A model generated the notes under the pieces. The model was not told where the DNA came from and ran no database searches. It saw nothing but the letters and a program-made list of their open reading frames with translations. This document shows positions 1 through 9,193 of a DNA stretch of 32,323 nucleotides, piece by piece (the stretch's first letter is position 1; the number at the start of each line of letters is the position of its first letter). The stretch comes from Alphaproteobacteria bacterium (GTDB taxonomy: Bacteria; Pseudomonadota; Alphaproteobacteria; Rhizobiales; Aestuariivirgaceae), in NCBI GenBank assembly GCA_024279095.1, contig JAJRRY010000025.1, positions 1 through 32,323 on the forward strand, written 5' to 3'. The position numbers and the translations under genes are program-made.

Positions 1-686
1 ATCATCGCGGTGGTGGCCACAAGCGCGCCTACCGCAAGATCGACTTCCGTCGCGCCCGCAAGGACGTGCCTGCGAAAGTGCTGCGCATCGAGTACGATCC
101 GAACCGGACAGCCTTCATCGCGCTGATTGAGTACGAGGACGGCGAGCTGGCCTATATCCTTGCGCCGCAGCGCTTGGCTCCGGGCGACATGGTGATGGCG
201 TCTGATGAGCAGCTCGACGTGAAGCCGGGTAACGCCATGCCGCTGTCCGTGATGCCGATCGGCACCATCGTCCATAACGTGGAGATGAAGCCGGGCAAGG
301 GTGGCCAGATCGCCCGTGCCGCCGGTACTTATGCCCAGTTGGTGGGCCGCGATCAGGGTTATGCGCTGCTGCGCCTGAAGTCCGGCGAGATGCGCATGGT
401 TCGCGCCGAATGCATGGCGACGGTCGGTGCCGTCTCCAACCCGGACAACATGAACCAGAATTTCGGCAAGGCCGGCCGCATGCGCTGGAAGGGTCGCAGG
501 CCGGTGGTTCGCGGTGTTGCCATGAACCCGGTTGACCATCCGCACGGCGGCGGTGAGGGCCGTACCTCCGGCGGTCGCCATCCGGTGACGCCGTGGGGCG
601 TGCCGACCAAGGGCAAGCGCACGCGCGGCAAGAAGGATTCGGACAAGTACATCGTTCGCTCGCGCCACCTGCGCAAGAAACGCTAA
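1..686 (+). CDS. rplB: 50S ribosomal protein L2 (5' truncated by window edge)
   Basis: L2 is a primary 23S rRNA-binding protein needed for subunit association and peptidyl transfer. The frame is open from base 3 to the window start, reading [11 protein letters not shown], so the ORF-track start at 66 is an internal GTG and the true start lies outside the window. The SH3-like core ([21 protein letters not shown]), the conserved C-terminal segment [16 protein letters not shown] around the peptidyl-transfer-implicated histidine, and the basic tail SRHLRKKR are all visible. About 228 residues of the usual ~275 are present. It is followed 15 bp later by rpsS, as in the S10 operon. Identity is certain; only the N-terminal part is missing. 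Confidence 0.98.
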   Translation, partial: HRGGGHKRAYRKIDFRRARKDVPAKVLRIEYDPNRTAFIALIEYEDGELAYILAPQRLAPGDMVMASDEQLDVKPGNAMPLSVMPIGTIVHNVEMKPGKGGQIARAAGTYAQLVGRDQGYALLRLKSGEMRMVRAECMATVGAVSNPDNMNQNFGKAGRMRWKGRRPVVRGVAMNPVDHPHGGGEGRTSGGRHPVTPWGVPTKGKRTRGKKDSDKYIVRSRHLRKKR

Positions 687-701
687 GAGGACGAATAAGC
701 C

Positions 702-980
702 ATGGCTCGTTCCATCTGGAAAGGTCCGTTCGTTGACGGATATCTGTTGAAGAAGGCGGAGAAGGCGCGCGAATCCGGGCGTTCCGCACCGATCAAGATC
801 TGGTCGCGCCGCTCCACCATCCTGCCGCAGTTCGTCGGTCTGACGTTTGCCGTTCACAACGGCCACAAGCACGTACCGGTGCTGGTGACCGAAGACATGG
901 TGGGGCACAAGTTCGGCGAGTTCGCGCCGACCCGCACCTACTACGGCCACGGTGCCGACAAGAAAGCGAAGAGGAAATAG
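702..980 (+). CDS. rpsS: 30S ribosomal protein S19
   Basis: S19 binds 16S rRNA in the 30S head together with S13. The 92-residue product has the full family length and the hallmark segments [37 protein letters not shown] and [13 protein letters not shown]. The ATG follows an AGAGGA-type ribosome binding site in the short rplB-rpsS spacer. It ends with TAG, which matters for the purD case because it shows TAG is a normal terminator here. rplV begins 4 bp downstream. Confidence 0.98.
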   Translation: MARSIWKGPFVDGYLLKKAEKARESGRSAPIKIWSRRSTILPQFVGLTFAVHNGHKHVPVLVTEDMVGHKFGEFAPTRTYYGHGADKKAKRK

Positions 981-984
981 GGCA

Positions 985-1365
985 ATGGGCAAGAAGAAGA
1001 ATCCGCGCCGTTGCGCCGAAAACGAGGCCATGGCCGTCAATCGCAACATGCGCATCAGCCCCATCAAGCTGAACGAGGTGGCGGCGATGATCCGCGGCAA
1101 GAAGGTGGACCGTGCCTTGGCCGATCTCACTTTCTCCCGCAAGCGCATCGCGCGCGAGGTGAAGAAGACGCTGGAGTCGGCCATCGCCAATGCCGAGAAC
1201 AACCACGACCTGGACATCGACAACCTGATCGTTGCCGAGGCCTACGTGGGCAAGCGTCTGGTCATGAAGCGCTGGAAGCCGCGGGCACGCGGCCGCGTGG
1301 GCCGGATCCTGAAGCCCTTTTCCCAGCTGACAATCGTGGTTCGCGAAGTCGAGGAGGCCAGTTAA
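985..1365 (+). CDS. rplV: 50S ribosomal protein L22
   Basis: L22 lines the nascent-peptide exit tunnel with L4. I start it at the ATG at 985 (MGKKKNPR), not at the ORF-track start at 952, because 952 lies within rpsS and the GAGGAAA at the end of rpsS is well placed as its ribosome binding site. This gives 126 residues. The family core is clear ([20 protein letters not shown], then [14 protein letters not shown]). The beta-hairpin that enters the tunnel is seen as [17 protein letters not shown] near residues 90-107. rpsC starts one base after its stop codon, suggesting translational coupling. Confidence 0.97.
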   Translation: MGKKKNPRRCAENEAMAVNRNMRISPIKLNEVAAMIRGKKVDRALADLTFSRKRIAREVKKTLESAIANAENNHDLDIDNLIVAEAYVGKRLVMKRWKPRARGRVGRILKPFSQLTIVVREVEEAS

Positions 1366-1366
1366 G

Positions 1367-2104
1367 ATGGGTCAGAAAGTCAATCCGATCGGGTTCCGCC
1401 TCGGTGTGAACCGCAACTGGGACTCCCGCTGGTATGCGGAGGGCAAGGAGTACGGCGAGCTTCTGCACGAGGATATGCGGATCCGCACCTATCTGCAGAA
1501 GGCGCTCAAGAATGCCGGTATTTCGCGCATCATTATCGAGCGCCCGCATAAGAAGTGCCGGGTGACGATTCACACGGCGCGCCCCGGTGTGATCATCGGC
1601 AAGAAGGGTGCGGACATCGAGAAGCTGCGCCGCAAGCTGGCGTCCATGACAGACTCCGAAGTGCACCTGAACATCGTGGAGGTGCGCAAGCCGGAGATCG
1701 ACGCGCAGTTGGTGGCCGACAACATCGCCCAGCAACTGGAGCGTCGCGTGGCCTTCCGTCGCGCCATGAAGCGAGCCGTTCAGTCGGCCATGCGCATGGG
1801 CGCGAAGGGTATCCGCATCAACTGCGGTGGTCGTCTCGGTGGTGCCGAGATCGCCCGTACCGAGTGGTATCGCGAGGGCCGCGTGCCCCTGCACACGTTG
1901 CGTGCCTATGTGGACTACGGCACCGCAACGGCCGTCACTGCCTACGGCACGAACGGCATCAAGGTGTGGATCTACAAGGGCGAGATCATGGAACATGACC
2001 CTTCAGGCCAGGAGAAACTGGAGCGCCAGCTTCAGGAAGGTGGTCGTCCTTCCGGACGTCCCGGTGGCCGCCGCGGTGGGCCGCGTCGCGAGGCGCGCGG
2101 CTGA
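1367..2104 (+). CDS. rpsC: 30S ribosomal protein S3
   Basis: S3 sits at the mRNA entry of the 30S subunit. The 245-residue product begins [13 protein letters not shown], the canonical N-terminus. It has the KH domain GXXG loop ([14 protein letters not shown]) near residues 70-85 and the C-terminal S3 domain ([23 protein letters not shown]). The Gly/Arg/Pro-rich tail ([14 protein letters not shown]) is a low-complexity extension common in alphaproteobacterial S3. The GAGGAGG overlapping the end of rplV is its ribosome binding site. Confidence 0.98.
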   Translation: MGQKVNPIGFRLGVNRNWDSRWYAEGKEYGELLHEDMRIRTYLQKALKNAGISRIIIERPHKKCRVTIHTARPGVIIGKKGADIEKLRRKLASMTDSEVHLNIVEVRKPEIDAQLVADNIAQQLERRVAFRRAMKRAVQSAMRMGAKGIRINCGGRLGGAEIARTEWYREGRVPLHTLRAYVDYGTATAVTAYGTNGIKVWIYKGEIMEHDPSGQEKLERQLQEGGRPSGRPGGRRGGPRREARG

Positions 2105-2144
2105 GGCACGGACGGGTCAACGACAGGTTTGAGGAAACGGAACA

Positions 2145-2558
2145 ATGCTGCAGCCGAAGCGGACGAAATTTCGCAAGATGCACAAGGGGCGCATCAAGGG
2201 CGTCGCCAAGGGCGGTACCGAGCTCAACTTCGGCGCCTATGGTCTGAAGGCCTTGGAGCCGGAGCGTGTGACGGCACGTCAGATCGAGGCCGCCCGTCGC
2301 GCCATGACCCGCCACATGAAGCGTGCCGGTCGCGTGTGGATTCGGATCTTCCCGGATGTTCCGGTCTCGAAGAAGCCGACCGAAGTGCGCATGGGCAAGG
2401 GCAAGGGCTCGGTGGAATACTGGGCCGCCAAGGTGAAGCCCGGACGCATCATGTTCGAGATCGACGGCGTGCCGCGCGATGTGGCCGAAGAGGCCCTGCG
2501 CTTGGCGGCGATGAAACTTCCCATCAAGTGCCGCTTCGTTTCGCGGCCGGGTGAATGA
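2145..2558 (+). CDS. rplP: 50S ribosomal protein L16
   Basis: L16 helps form the A site of the large subunit. The 137-residue product starts [16 protein letters not shown], and contains the family segments [21 protein letters not shown] and [20 protein letters not shown]. The ORF at 2129 in another frame is a shadow. The start is supported by TGAGGAAAC a few bases upstream. The 40-bp spacer from rpsC contains no further gene. Its stop lies 14 bp before the preferred rpmC start. Confidence 0.98.
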   Translation: MLQPKRTKFRKMHKGRIKGVAKGGTELNFGAYGLKALEPERVTARQIEAARRAMTRHMKRAGRVWIRIFPDVPVSKKPTEVRMGKGKGSVEYWAAKVKPGRIMFEIDGVPRDVAEEALRLAAMKLPIKCRFVSRPGE

Positions 2559-2572
2559 GCGAGGCAGGAACG

Positions 2573-2782
2573 ATGAAACCCGCAGACATCAGGGCCATGA
2601 GCGACGACCAGCTCAAGGAAGAGCTGCTCAAGCTGAAGAAGGAGCAGTTTAACCTGCGCTTCCAGAAGGCGACGGGACAGCTGGAGAACACGGCGCGTGT
2701 GCGCCAGGTGCGTCGCGACATTGCGCGCATCAAGACGGAAATGACGGCGCGTGCCAGGAAGGCCGCGACCGAAAGGGCTTGA
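2573..2782 (+). CDS. rpmC: 50S ribosomal protein L29
   Basis: L29 is a small helical protein near the tunnel exit, next to L23. I prefer the ATG at 2573 ([14 protein letters not shown], 69 residues), which matches the usual start of the family and has AGGCAGGAA directly upstream. The ORF-track start at 2555 overlaps the rplP stop (ATGA) and adds MSEAGT, so a coupled longer form cannot be excluded. The two-helix core with [23 protein letters not shown] and [13 protein letters not shown] is typical. Confidence 0.95.
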   Translation: MKPADIRAMSDDQLKEELLKLKKEQFNLRFQKATGQLENTARVRQVRRDIARIKTEMTARARKAATERA

Positions 2783-2834
2783 ACCGGATGTGCCGCGGAA
2801 ACGTCTGCGGCAGGGAATATTTGGAGATTGACAG

Positions 2835-3083
2835 ATGCCGAAACGCATCCTGCAGGGCACGGTGGTATCGGACAGGAACGACAAGACCGTGACGGTTCTC
2901 GTCGAACGCCGTTTCACGCACCCGCTTCTGAAGAAGACGGTGCGTCGTACCAAGAAGTATGCGGCGCATGACGAGAACAATTCCGCCAAGGTTGGCGACA
3001 TCGTGCGCATCCAGGAATGCCGGCCCATGTCGCGGACCAAGCGCTGGATGGTGATCGAGAAGGTTGAGGCCAGAAACGCCTGA
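2835..3083 (+). CDS. rpsQ: 30S ribosomal protein S17
   Basis: S17 is an OB-fold primary 16S rRNA-binding protein. The 82-residue product begins [21 protein letters not shown] and shows [20 protein letters not shown] and [18 protein letters not shown], all family signatures. GGAG lies about 10 bases upstream of the ATG. The 52-bp spacer after rpmC carries a small inverted repeat (TGCCGC/GCGGCA) but no gene. Confidence 0.98.
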   Translation: MPKRILQGTVVSDRNDKTVTVLVERRFTHPLLKKTVRRTKKYAAHDENNSAKVGDIVRIQECRPMSRTKRWMVIEKVEARNA

Positions 3084-3172
3084 GGCGGGGCTGGCGACTG
3101 AAGAAGAAAAATGCAGCCAGGCCCGAGAGGGAATACCCTCGAGAGCCGCAGGACAAATGAACGGGTGATGCC

Positions 3173-3541
3173 ATGATCCAGGCAGAAACACAGCTCGAGG
3201 TGGCCGACAACTCCGGTGCCCGCCGTGTCCAGTGCATCAAGGTGCTGGGCGGTTCCAAGCGGAAGTATGCCTCCGTGGGCGACATCATCGTGGTGTCGGT
3301 GAAGGAGGCCATTCCGCGCGGCAAGGTGAAGAAGGGCCAGGTGATGAAGGCCGTGGTGGTGCGCACCGCCAAGGATGTGAAGCGTCCTGACGGTTCGGTG
3401 ATCCGCTTCGACAGGAACGCCGCGGTGCTCATCAACAACCAGGGCGAGCCCATCGGTACGCGCATTTTCGGCCCGGTGCCGAGAGAGCTGCGCGCCAAGA
3501 ACCACATGAAGATCATTTCGCTGGCTCCGGAGGTGCTGTGA
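3173..3541 (+). CDS. rplN: 50S ribosomal protein L14
   Basis: L14 contacts the 30S subunit at an intersubunit bridge. The 122-residue product matches the family along its length: [28 protein letters not shown], then [22 protein letters not shown], and the C-terminus [10 protein letters not shown]. The 89-bp spacer from rpsQ carries a short hairpin (GAGGG/CCCTC). The Shine-Dalgarno (GGTGAT) is weak for such a gene. Its TGA overlaps the ATG of rplX (TGATG), indicating coupled translation. Confidence 0.98.
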   Translation: MIQAETQLEVADNSGARRVQCIKVLGGSKRKYASVGDIIVVSVKEAIPRGKVKKGQVMKAVVVRTAKDVKRPDGSVIRFDRNAAVLINNQGEPIGTRIFGPVPRELRAKNHMKIISLAPEVL

Positions 3542-3864
3542 TGCCGGTCAAGCTCAAGATCAAGAAGGGCGATCAGGTGATCGTCATCGCCGGACGCGAC
3601 AAGGGTGCGCGCGGCGAAGTGCTGAAGGTGCTTCCGAAGGAGAATCGCGCCATCGTCAAGGGTGTCAACATGGTGAAGCGTCACCAGAAGGCCACCCAGA
3701 CGGCGGAGGGCGGGATCGTCAGCAAGGAGGCGCCCATTCACATTTCCAATCTGGCCCATGTGGACCCCAAGGATGGCAAGCCTACCCGGGTCGGTTTCAA
3801 GGTTCTCGAGGATGGCCGCAAGGTGCGCTACTCCAAGCGGTCGGGAGAGGTGATCGATGTCTGA
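3541..3864 (+). CDS. rplX: 50S ribosomal protein L24
   Basis: L24 initiates large-subunit assembly and has an N-terminal KOW motif. I start it at the ATG at 3541 ([22 protein letters not shown], 107 residues); the track's extra first residue comes from a GTG at 3538. The KOW region is at residues 8-35, followed by [29 protein letters not shown] and RVGFKV. The start overlaps the rplN stop and its own stop overlaps the start of rplE, so three genes are translationally linked. Confidence 0.97.
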   Translation: MPVKLKIKKGDQVIVIAGRDKGARGEVLKVLPKENRAIVKGVNMVKRHQKATQTAEGGIVSKEAPIHISNLAHVDPKDGKPTRVGFKVLEDGRKVRYSKRSGEVIDV

Positions 3865-4435
3865 GAAAGAGAAGTACGTTCCCAGGCTGCGCAAGCACTA
3901 CGAGGAAGTGGTGCGCCCGCAGCTGATCGAGAAGTTCGGCTACACCAATCCCATGCAGGTGCCGCGCATCGAGAAGATCGTGCTGAACATGGGTGTAGGC
4001 GAAGCCGTGGGCGATTCCAAGCTGGTGAAGATCGCCGCCGAGGAAATGGCCAAGATCGCGGGCCAGAAGCCTGTGATCACCCGGGCGCGCAAGTCCATTG
4101 CCGGCTTCAAGCTGCGCGAGGGCATGCCGATCGGCTGCAAGGTGACTTTGCGTGGCGACCGCATGTATGACATGCTGGATCGTCTGGTCACCATCGCCCT
4201 GCCGCGCGTACGGGACTTCCGTGGCCTGAACCCGAAGAGCTTCGACGGCCGCGGCAACTATGCCCTTGGCATCAAGGAGCACATCGTGTTCCCCGAGATC
4301 GATTACGACAAGATCGACAAGGTGCTGGGCATGGACATCATCATTGCCACCACGGCGAAGACCGACGAGGAGGCCTATGCCCTTCTCGAGGCCTTCAACT
4401 TCCCGTTCCGCCAGCGCCGGCAGCAGGCCGCCTGA
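3857..4435 (+). CDS. rplE: 50S ribosomal protein L5
   Basis: L5 binds 5S rRNA in the central protuberance. The 192-residue product carries [19 protein letters not shown], the [15 protein letters not shown] segment, [26 protein letters not shown] and [19 protein letters not shown], which are canonical. The ATG is inside the last codons of rplX and is preceded by GGGAGAGG, a strong ribosome binding site. Length is slightly above the E. coli protein because of a short N-terminal extension that is normal in this class. Confidence 0.98.
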   Translation: MSEKEKYVPRLRKHYEEVVRPQLIEKFGYTNPMQVPRIEKIVLNMGVGEAVGDSKLVKIAAEEMAKIAGQKPVITRARKSIAGFKLREGMPIGCKVTLRGDRMYDMLDRLVTIALPRVRDFRGLNPKSFDGRGNYALGIKEHIVFPEIDYDKIDKVLGMDIIIATTAKTDEEAYALLEAFNFPFRQRRQQAA

Positions 4436-4481
4436 CGCATACCGGGACAGGCAGGGACTTCAAGGAAAGAGAGATCCGGAC

Positions 4482-4787
4482 ATGGCGAAAAAAGGCGCTA
4501 TCGAGATCAACAACAAGCGCAAGCGGCTGGCGAAGAAGTATGCCGCCAAACGTGCAAGGCTTCTGGCAATTGCCCGGGACCGTTCCCTCCCGATGGAGGA
4601 GCGCTTCGCGGCGCAGCTGAAGCTGGCAAAGCTGCCGCGCAATTCCGCTCCCGTGCGCATCCGCAATCGCTGCGAGATTTCCGGCAGGCCGCGCGGATAT
4701 TACCGGAAGCTGCGCATGTCGAGGATCGCGCTGCGTGAGCTTTCCAACAAGGGCCTGATTCCGGGCATGACGAAGGCGAGCTGGTAA
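4482..4787 (+). CDS. rpsN: 30S ribosomal protein S14 (zinc-independent type)
   Basis: S14 is part of the 30S head. The real start is the ATG at 4482 ([14 protein letters not shown]), with CAAGGAAAGAGA upstream; the ORF-track entry begins at 4260 inside rplE and is a read-through of an open frame. The 101-residue product is the long C-minus form: it lacks paired CxxC zinc motifs and keeps only one Cys ([16 protein letters not shown]). The C-terminus [19 protein letters not shown] is diagnostic. Confidence 0.97.
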   Translation: MAKKGAIEINNKRKRLAKKYAAKRARLLAIARDRSLPMEERFAAQLKLAKLPRNSAPVRIRNRCEISGRPRGYYRKLRMSRIALRELSNKGLIPGMTKASW

Positions 4788-4874
4788 CGAAAGAGATTTT
4801 GCCGTCACCCGTGCGGGTGGGGCAGGGGCCGCTCCGGGAGGGGCCGGCCGTGAACAATCCAGGAGATTGGCGAG

Positions 4875-5273
4875 ATGACGATCACGGACCCGATAGGCGA
4901 CATGCTGACCCGCATCCGCAATGCGCATGCCCGGGGCAAGACCAAGGTGGTCATGCCCGCTTCGCGCATGCGCGAGCGTGTGCTGCAGGTGCTTGCCGAC
5001 GAGGGATACATCCGCGGATTCACCACGACCCGCTATGAAAATGGCAAGGCCGAGATCGAGGTCGAACTGAAATATTATGACGGCGAGCCCGTCATTCGCG
5101 AGATCAAGCGCGTCTCGAAGCCGGGCCGTCGCGTGTATACCTCGGTCGAGGACATGCCGGTGGTCTACAACGGCTTGGGCATTTCTATTCTTTCCACGTC
5201 CAAGGGCGTGATGAGCGACGCCCGGGCGCGCGAGGCCAACGTTGGCGGAGAGGTCATCTGCACCGTATTCTGA
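4875..5273 (+). CDS. rpsH: 30S ribosomal protein S8
   Basis: S8 is a primary 16S rRNA-binding protein and in E. coli the autoregulator of the spc operon. The 132-residue product has [14 protein letters not shown] at the N-terminus and [30 protein letters not shown] at the C-terminus, both invariant family regions. AGGAGA precedes the ATG. The 87-bp spacer from rpsN is GC-rich and carries a small CACCC/GGGTG hairpin. Whether S8 autoregulates here cannot be told from the sequence alone. Confidence 0.98.
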   Translation: MTITDPIGDMLTRIRNAHARGKTKVVMPASRMRERVLQVLADEGYIRGFTTTRYENGKAEIEVELKYYDGEPVIREIKRVSKPGRRVYTSVEDMPVVYNGLGISILSTSKGVMSDARAREANVGGEVICTVF

Positions 5274-5323
5274 TACGGTCGGGCGCTTGCGGGTGCCGCG
5301 AAACGAAACGGCAAAGGGTTACG

Positions 5324-5361
5324 GGGTACCGGACGTCGATCAGGCGTGAGGGTACCGGACG
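5324..5361. repeat. 12-bp direct repeat in the rpsH-rplF spacer
   Basis: GGGTACCGGACG occurs at 5324-5335 and again at 5350-5361, 26 bp apart. Each copy contains the palindrome GGTACC. The pair lies within the spacer just upstream of the rplF ribosome binding site. It may be a local duplication or a structured leader element; no function is evident. Confidence 0.6.
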
Positions 5362-5382
5362 AACGAGGAAAGGCAGGAGACC

Positions 5383-5916
5383 ATGTCTCGTATTGGCAAG
5401 AAACCGGTTCCGATTCCCTCCGGAGTCACGGTGACTCTGGAAGACGGATCCGTGACCGTGAAGGGTCCGAAGGGGCAGCTGGAAGCGGCGCTCGTCGATC
5501 TCGTGAACGTGTCCGTCGAGGGTGACGAGGTCGTTGTGAAGCCTGTCAACGATTCCAAGCCGGCGCGTTCGGCCTGGGGCATGACGCGGACGATCATCGC
5601 CAACATGATCCAGGGCGTCACCGAAGGGTTCACGAAGAAGCTGGAGATCGTCGGTGTCGGCTACCGCGCGGCTCTTCAGGGGCGTGACATCAAGCTGAAC
5701 CTTGGCTACAGCCACGACGTGATCTACAAGGTTCCGGAAGGAATCGAGGTGCAGATCCCGAAGCCCACGGAGATCGTCATCTCCGGCATCGACAAGCAGA
5801 AGGTCGGGCAGGTGGCTGCGGAGATCCGCGAGTGGCGCAAGCCGGAGCCCTACAAGGGCAAGGGTATCCGCTATGCCGATGAATATATCTTCCGCAAGGA
5901 AGGCAAGAAGAAGTAA
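5383..5916 (+). CDS. rplF: 50S ribosomal protein L6
   Basis: L6 lies near the factor-binding site. The 177-residue product shows [17 protein letters not shown], the central [23 protein letters not shown] and the C-terminal signature [23 protein letters not shown]. The start has a near-perfect AGGAGA five bases upstream. The 109-bp spacer before it carries a 12-bp direct repeat, reported separately. Confidence 0.98.
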   Translation: MSRIGKKPVPIPSGVTVTLEDGSVTVKGPKGQLEAALVDLVNVSVEGDEVVVKPVNDSKPARSAWGMTRTIIANMIQGVTEGFTKKLEIVGVGYRAALQGRDIKLNLGYSHDVIYKVPEGIEVQIPKPTEIVISGIDKQKVGQVAAEIREWRKPEPYKGKGIRYADEYIFRKEGKKK

Positions 5917-5955
5917 TCCCGCCGACGAGGGCGGAACAGCAGGAGCAGGAGTGTC

Positions 5956-6318
5956 ATGGCTCGCAAGATGAGTGTGATGGAACGGCGCAAGGCGCGGGTG
6001 CGCCGCGCGCTGCGCAAGAAGGCCGGCGACAGGCCCAGGCTGTCGGTCTTCCGTTCGCACAAGTACATTTACGCCCAGGTGATCGACGATACCGAAGGGC
6101 GCACGCTGGCCGCCGCCTCGTCCAACGAGCCGGAGATGCGCAAGAAGCTGAAGAGCACCGGCGACGTCGCCGCGGCGCAGGAGGTGGGCAAGCTGATCGC
6201 CGAGCGCGCGAAGAAGGCTGGTATCGACAAGGTGGTCTTCGACCGTGGCGGATACATCTATCATGGCCGCGTGAAGGCGCTGGCCGAAGGGGCGCGCGAA
6301 GGCGGCCTGGACTTCTAA
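5956..6318 (+). CDS. rplR: 50S ribosomal protein L18
   Basis: L18 joins L5 on 5S rRNA. The 120-residue product has the basic N-terminus ([25 protein letters not shown]), [11 protein letters not shown], and the C-terminal [37 protein letters not shown] lies close upstream of the ATG. rpsE follows after a 21-bp gap. Confidence 0.98.
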   Translation: MARKMSVMERRKARVRRALRKKAGDRPRLSVFRSHKYIYAQVIDDTEGRTLAAASSNEPEMRKKLKSTGDVAAAQEVGKLIAERAKKAGIDKVVFDRGGYIYHGRVKALAEGAREGGLDF

Positions 6319-6339
6319 CGATTGCAGGGCATTAGCACG

Positions 6340-6864
6340 ATGAGAGAACGCGAACGCGACGAGCGCGAAAACGAATTTGTCGATCGCCTGGTACACATCA
6401 ACCGTGTGGCCAAGGTGGTGAAGGGTGGCCGCCGCTTCGGCTTCGCCGCGCTGGTGGTCGTCGGGGACCAGAAGGGTCGTGTCGGCTTTGGCCATGGCAA
6501 GGCCCGCGAGGTTCCGGAGGCGATCCGCAAGGCCACGGAGGCGGCCAAGCGCGGGCTCATCCGTGTGCCGCTGCGCGAGGGGCGCACGTTGCATCATGAC
6601 ATTACCGGCAAGCATGATGCCGGCAAGGTGGTGATCCGCTCCGCGCCTCCGGGTACCGGCATCATTGCCGGCGGCCCGATGCGCGCCGTCTTCGAGGCGC
6701 TCGGCATGCAGGACGTCGTGGCGAAGTCCATCGGTTCGTCCAACCCGTACAACATGGTGCGCGCTACCTTCAATGCGTTGTCGAAAGCGCAAAATCCCCG
6801 TCGCGTCGCGGCTCGCCGCGGCAAGAAAGTGTCGGAGATTCTCGGCAGCCGTCGCGAGGGCTGA
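6340..6864 (+). CDS. rpsE: 30S ribosomal protein S5
   Basis: S5 contributes to decoding fidelity and mRNA unwinding. I start at the ATG at 6340 ([23 protein letters not shown], 174 residues), which fits the family; the track's 6322 is an in-frame TTG six codons upstream with no better ribosome binding site. The N-terminal dsRBD-like region ([30 protein letters not shown]) and the C-terminal domain ([35 protein letters not shown]) are clear. Confidence 0.97.
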   Translation: MRERERDERENEFVDRLVHINRVAKVVKGGRRFGFAALVVVGDQKGRVGFGHGKAREVPEAIRKATEAAKRGLIRVPLREGRTLHHDITGKHDAGKVVIRSAPPGTGIIAGGPMRAVFEALGMQDVVAKSIGSSNPYNMVRATFNALSKAQNPRRVAARRGKKVSEILGSRREG

Positions 6865-6925
6865 TGCGGCCGTCGCCGTTTCATCCGGAAGAATCGCGAA
6901 ACAGGAATTTTGAGGAATTCGGGTC

Positions 6926-7117
6926 ATGGCCAAGGAGAAGACCATAACCGTGGAGCAGATCGGCTCGCCGATCCGTCGTCCCAAGGACCAGCGGGCCACC
7001 CTCATCGGGCTGGGCCTGAACAAGATGCACCGTCGGCGCACCTTGAAGGATACCCCGGAGGTGCGGGGCATGATTGCCAAGGTCTCGCATCTGGTGCGCA
7101 TCGTCGAGGAGAATTGA
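6926..7117 (+). CDS. rpmD: 50S ribosomal protein L30
   Basis: L30 is a small large-subunit protein of ferredoxin-like fold. The 63-residue product starts [18 protein letters not shown] and contains [42 protein letters not shown], the complete family profile. GAGGAATTC precedes the ATG by about 10 bases. It sits in the standard rpsE-rpmD-rplO order. Confidence 0.97.
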   Translation: MAKEKTITVEQIGSPIRRPKDQRATLIGLGLNKMHRRRTLKDTPEVRGMIAKVSHLVRIVEEN

Positions 7118-7175
7118 TCAGGTGTGAGGCCGTTTCTGCGGTAGCCTGAGACAATCAATCAGAGAGAACGGACCC

Positions 7176-7664
7176 ATGAGGCTCAACGAACTCAGCTACG
7201 CCCCCGGGGCGAAGAAGCAGCGCAAGCGTGTCGGTCGCGGTATCGGCTCCGGCTTGGGCAAGACTGCAGGCCGCGGACACAAGGGTCAGAAGTCGCGCTC
7301 CGGCGTGGCCATCAAGGGCTTCGAAGGTGGTCAGATGCCGATCTATCGGCGCCTGCCCAAGCGTGGCTTCCGTCTGCATGCGCCGAAGCGCTTTTCGGAA
7401 GTCAGCATCGGCCGTATCCAGGAACTGATCGATGCCGGTCGCCTCGATGCCGGTCAGCTGATCGATGAGGCCGCTCTGGTCGCCGCCGGCGCGGTGCGCC
7501 GTGTGAAGCAGGGTATACGTGTACTCGGCAATGGCGAGATCAAGGCCAAGGTGAACCTGAAGGTCGCGCATGCATCCGCTTCCGCCCGGGAGGCCATCGA
7601 GAAGGCCGGCGGCAGCGTGGAGATGACTTACGTGCGCAAGAAGGCCGCGAAGGAAGAAGCCTGA
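7176..7664 (+). CDS. rplO: 50S ribosomal protein L15
   Basis: L15 is a late-assembly large-subunit protein. The 162-residue product shows the glycine-rich N-terminus ([27 protein letters not shown]), [17 protein letters not shown] and the L18e-like C-terminal part ([29 protein letters not shown]). It ends about 190 bp before secY, an unusually long gap for this part of the operon. Confidence 0.98.
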   Translation: MRLNELSYAPGAKKQRKRVGRGIGSGLGKTAGRGHKGQKSRSGVAIKGFEGGQMPIYRRLPKRGFRLHAPKRFSEVSIGRIQELIDAGRLDAGQLIDEAALVAAGAVRRVKQGIRVLGNGEIKAKVNLKVAHASASAREAIEKAGGSVEMTYVRKKAAKEEA

Positions 7665-7675
7665 GGCCGGGACAT

Positions 7676-7832
7676 GCGGCCTTCTGGCCGCTATTCCCGC
7701 TGATGCTCGAACGTGATGCGCATTTCGGCCACAATCGTGTCTCACGCATGGTCGGAATGCATGCAAGCCGCGATGGCGGCATCCGGAGAGACCCAAGGTC
7801 TTCCTGATGCTCAGGCAGGGGCCGGCGGCCCC
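7676..7832 (+). other. Structured rplO-secY intercistronic spacer with two GC hairpins
   Basis: The 191-bp gap between rplO and secY contains two compact perfect hairpins. One is GCGGCC-TTCT-GGCCGC at 7676-7691, just after the rplO stop. The other is GGGGCC-GGC-GGCCCC at 7818-7832, just before the secY ribosome binding site (AGGA at about 7846). Neither is followed by a T-run, so they are not intrinsic terminators. They could be RNA stability or processing elements. ORFs in the spacer (7713, 7807) overlap secY out of frame and show no family signal. Confidence 0.45.
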
Positions 7833-7855
7833 GGACAGACAGGGCAGGACTACCC

Positions 7856-9193
7856 ATGGCATCGGCAGCGGAACAACTGGCAGCCAACATCAACTTTTCG
7901 GCGCTGGCCAAGGCGGAAGAGCTCAAGAAGCGCATATGGTTCACGCTGGCCGCTCTGATCGTCTATCGACTCGGCACATACATTCCGATCCCGGGTATTG
8001 ATGCACTTGAGCTCTCGCGGCTCGTGCAGCAGCAGTCCTCGGGCATTCTCGGCTGGGTGAACGGTCTTTCGGGCGGTGCGCTGGGGCGGATGGCCATCTT
8101 TGCCCTGAATATCATGCCCTACATTTCCGCTTCGATCATCATTCAGCTGATGACGACGGTTTCGCCACATCTCGAGCAGCTCAAGAAAGAAGGCGAGCAG
8201 GGCCGGAAAAAGATCAATCAGTACACCCGTTACGGCACGGTGATCCTGGCGGCGCTTCAGGCCTATGGCATTGCTGTCGGGCTGGAGGCACAAGGCAACG
8301 TGGTGACTGATCCCGGCTGGTTCTTCCGTTTCTCCACCGTGGTGACGCTGACGGGTGGCACCGTGTTTCTGATGTGGCTGGGTGAGCAGATCACGCAGCG
8401 CGGCGTCGGCAACGGCATCTCGCTGATCATCTTCGCAGGCATCGTTGCGGGGCTTCCCGCTGCACTGGCCCAGATGTTCGAGCTTGGCCGTACCGGACAG
8501 CTTTCGACCTTCACCATCATCGGCATCATCATCATGGCGCTGGTGGTGATCGCCTTCATCGTGTTCATGGAACGGGCGCAGCGCCGGATCCTGATTCAGT
8601 ATCCGAAGCGTCAGCAGGGCAATAAACTGTATCAGGGACAGACTTCGCACCTGCCGCTGAAGCTGAATACTGCCGGCGTGATCCCGCCGATCTTTGCGTC
8701 CTCGCTGCTTCTGCTGCCGATCACCGTCGCCAATTTCATGCAGGGGCAGGGACCCGAGTGGCTGACCTACATCACGGCTCTTCTGGGGCGCGGGCAGCCG
8801 CTTTTCCTGGTGCTCTATGCCGCATTGATCATCTTCTTCGCGTTCTTCTATACGGCAATCATGTTCGACCCGAAGGACGTGGCGGACAACCTGAAAAAGT
8901 ACGGCGGGTTCATTCCGGGTATCAGGCCCGGGGAGAAGACGGCAGAGTACATTGACTATGTCCTTACGCGTGTCACCTTTGTCGGCGCGCTGTATCTGAC
9001 CGTCGTCTGTCTTCTTCCGGAACTGCTGACCACGTATCTGGGCGTGCCGTTCTATTTCGGAGGCACTTCCCTGCTGATCGTGGTGAGCGTGACCATGGAC
9101 ACCGTCGCCCAGATCCAGGGGCATCTGCTGGCGCAGCAGTACGAGGGTCTGGTCAAGAAATCGAGACTTAGAGGGAAGAGGAAAAGGACATGA
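7856..9193 (+). CDS. secY: Preprotein translocase subunit SecY
   Basis: SecY is the channel of the SecYEG inner-membrane translocon. The 445-residue product has about ten hydrophobic segments, starting with the LAALIVYRLGTYIPIPGID helix near residues 30-50. It shows SecY signatures such as GGALGRMAIFALNIMPYISASIIIQL (plug and TM2 region), GNGISLIIFAGIVAGLP and the cytoplasmic loop FIPGIRPGEKTAEYIDYVLTR. Length is normal for the family. Its last codons overlap the adk start (ATGA). Position between rplO and adk is the standard one. Confidence 0.98.
   Translation: MASAAEQLAANINFSALAKAEELKKRIWFTLAALIVYRLGTYIPIPGIDALELSRLVQQQSSGILGWVNGLSGGALGRMAIFALNIMPYISASIIIQLMTTVSPHLEQLKKEGEQGRKKINQYTRYGTVILAALQAYGIAVGLEAQGNVVTDPGWFFRFSTVVTLTGGTVFLMWLGEQITQRGVGNGISLIIFAGIVAGLPAALAQMFELGRTGQLSTFTIIGIIIMALVVIAFIVFMERAQRRILIQYPKRQQGNKLYQGQTSHLPLKLNTAGVIPPIFASSLLLLPITVANFMQGQGPEWLTYITALLGRGQPLFLVLYAALIIFFAFFYTAIMFDPKDVADNLKKYGGFIPGIRPGEKTAEYIDYVLTRVTFVGALYLTVVCLLPELLTTYLGVPFYFGGTSLLIVVSVTMDTVAQIQGHLLAQQYEGLVKKSRLRGKRKRT

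Noticed and set aside
5254-7158. 634-aa minus-strand ORF opposite rplF-rplR-rpsE-rpmD
   Set aside because: It is a long open frame opposite highly conserved ribosomal genes in GC-rich DNA. Its translation is Arg/Leu/His-rich without any family signature.
7818-7832. Intrinsic terminator before secY
   Set aside because: The hairpin has no T-run and lies just before the secY ribosome binding site in an operon that continues.
7713-8001. Small ORFs in the rplO-secY spacer
   Set aside because: They overlap the start of secY out of frame, have no ribosome binding site and no family resemblance.
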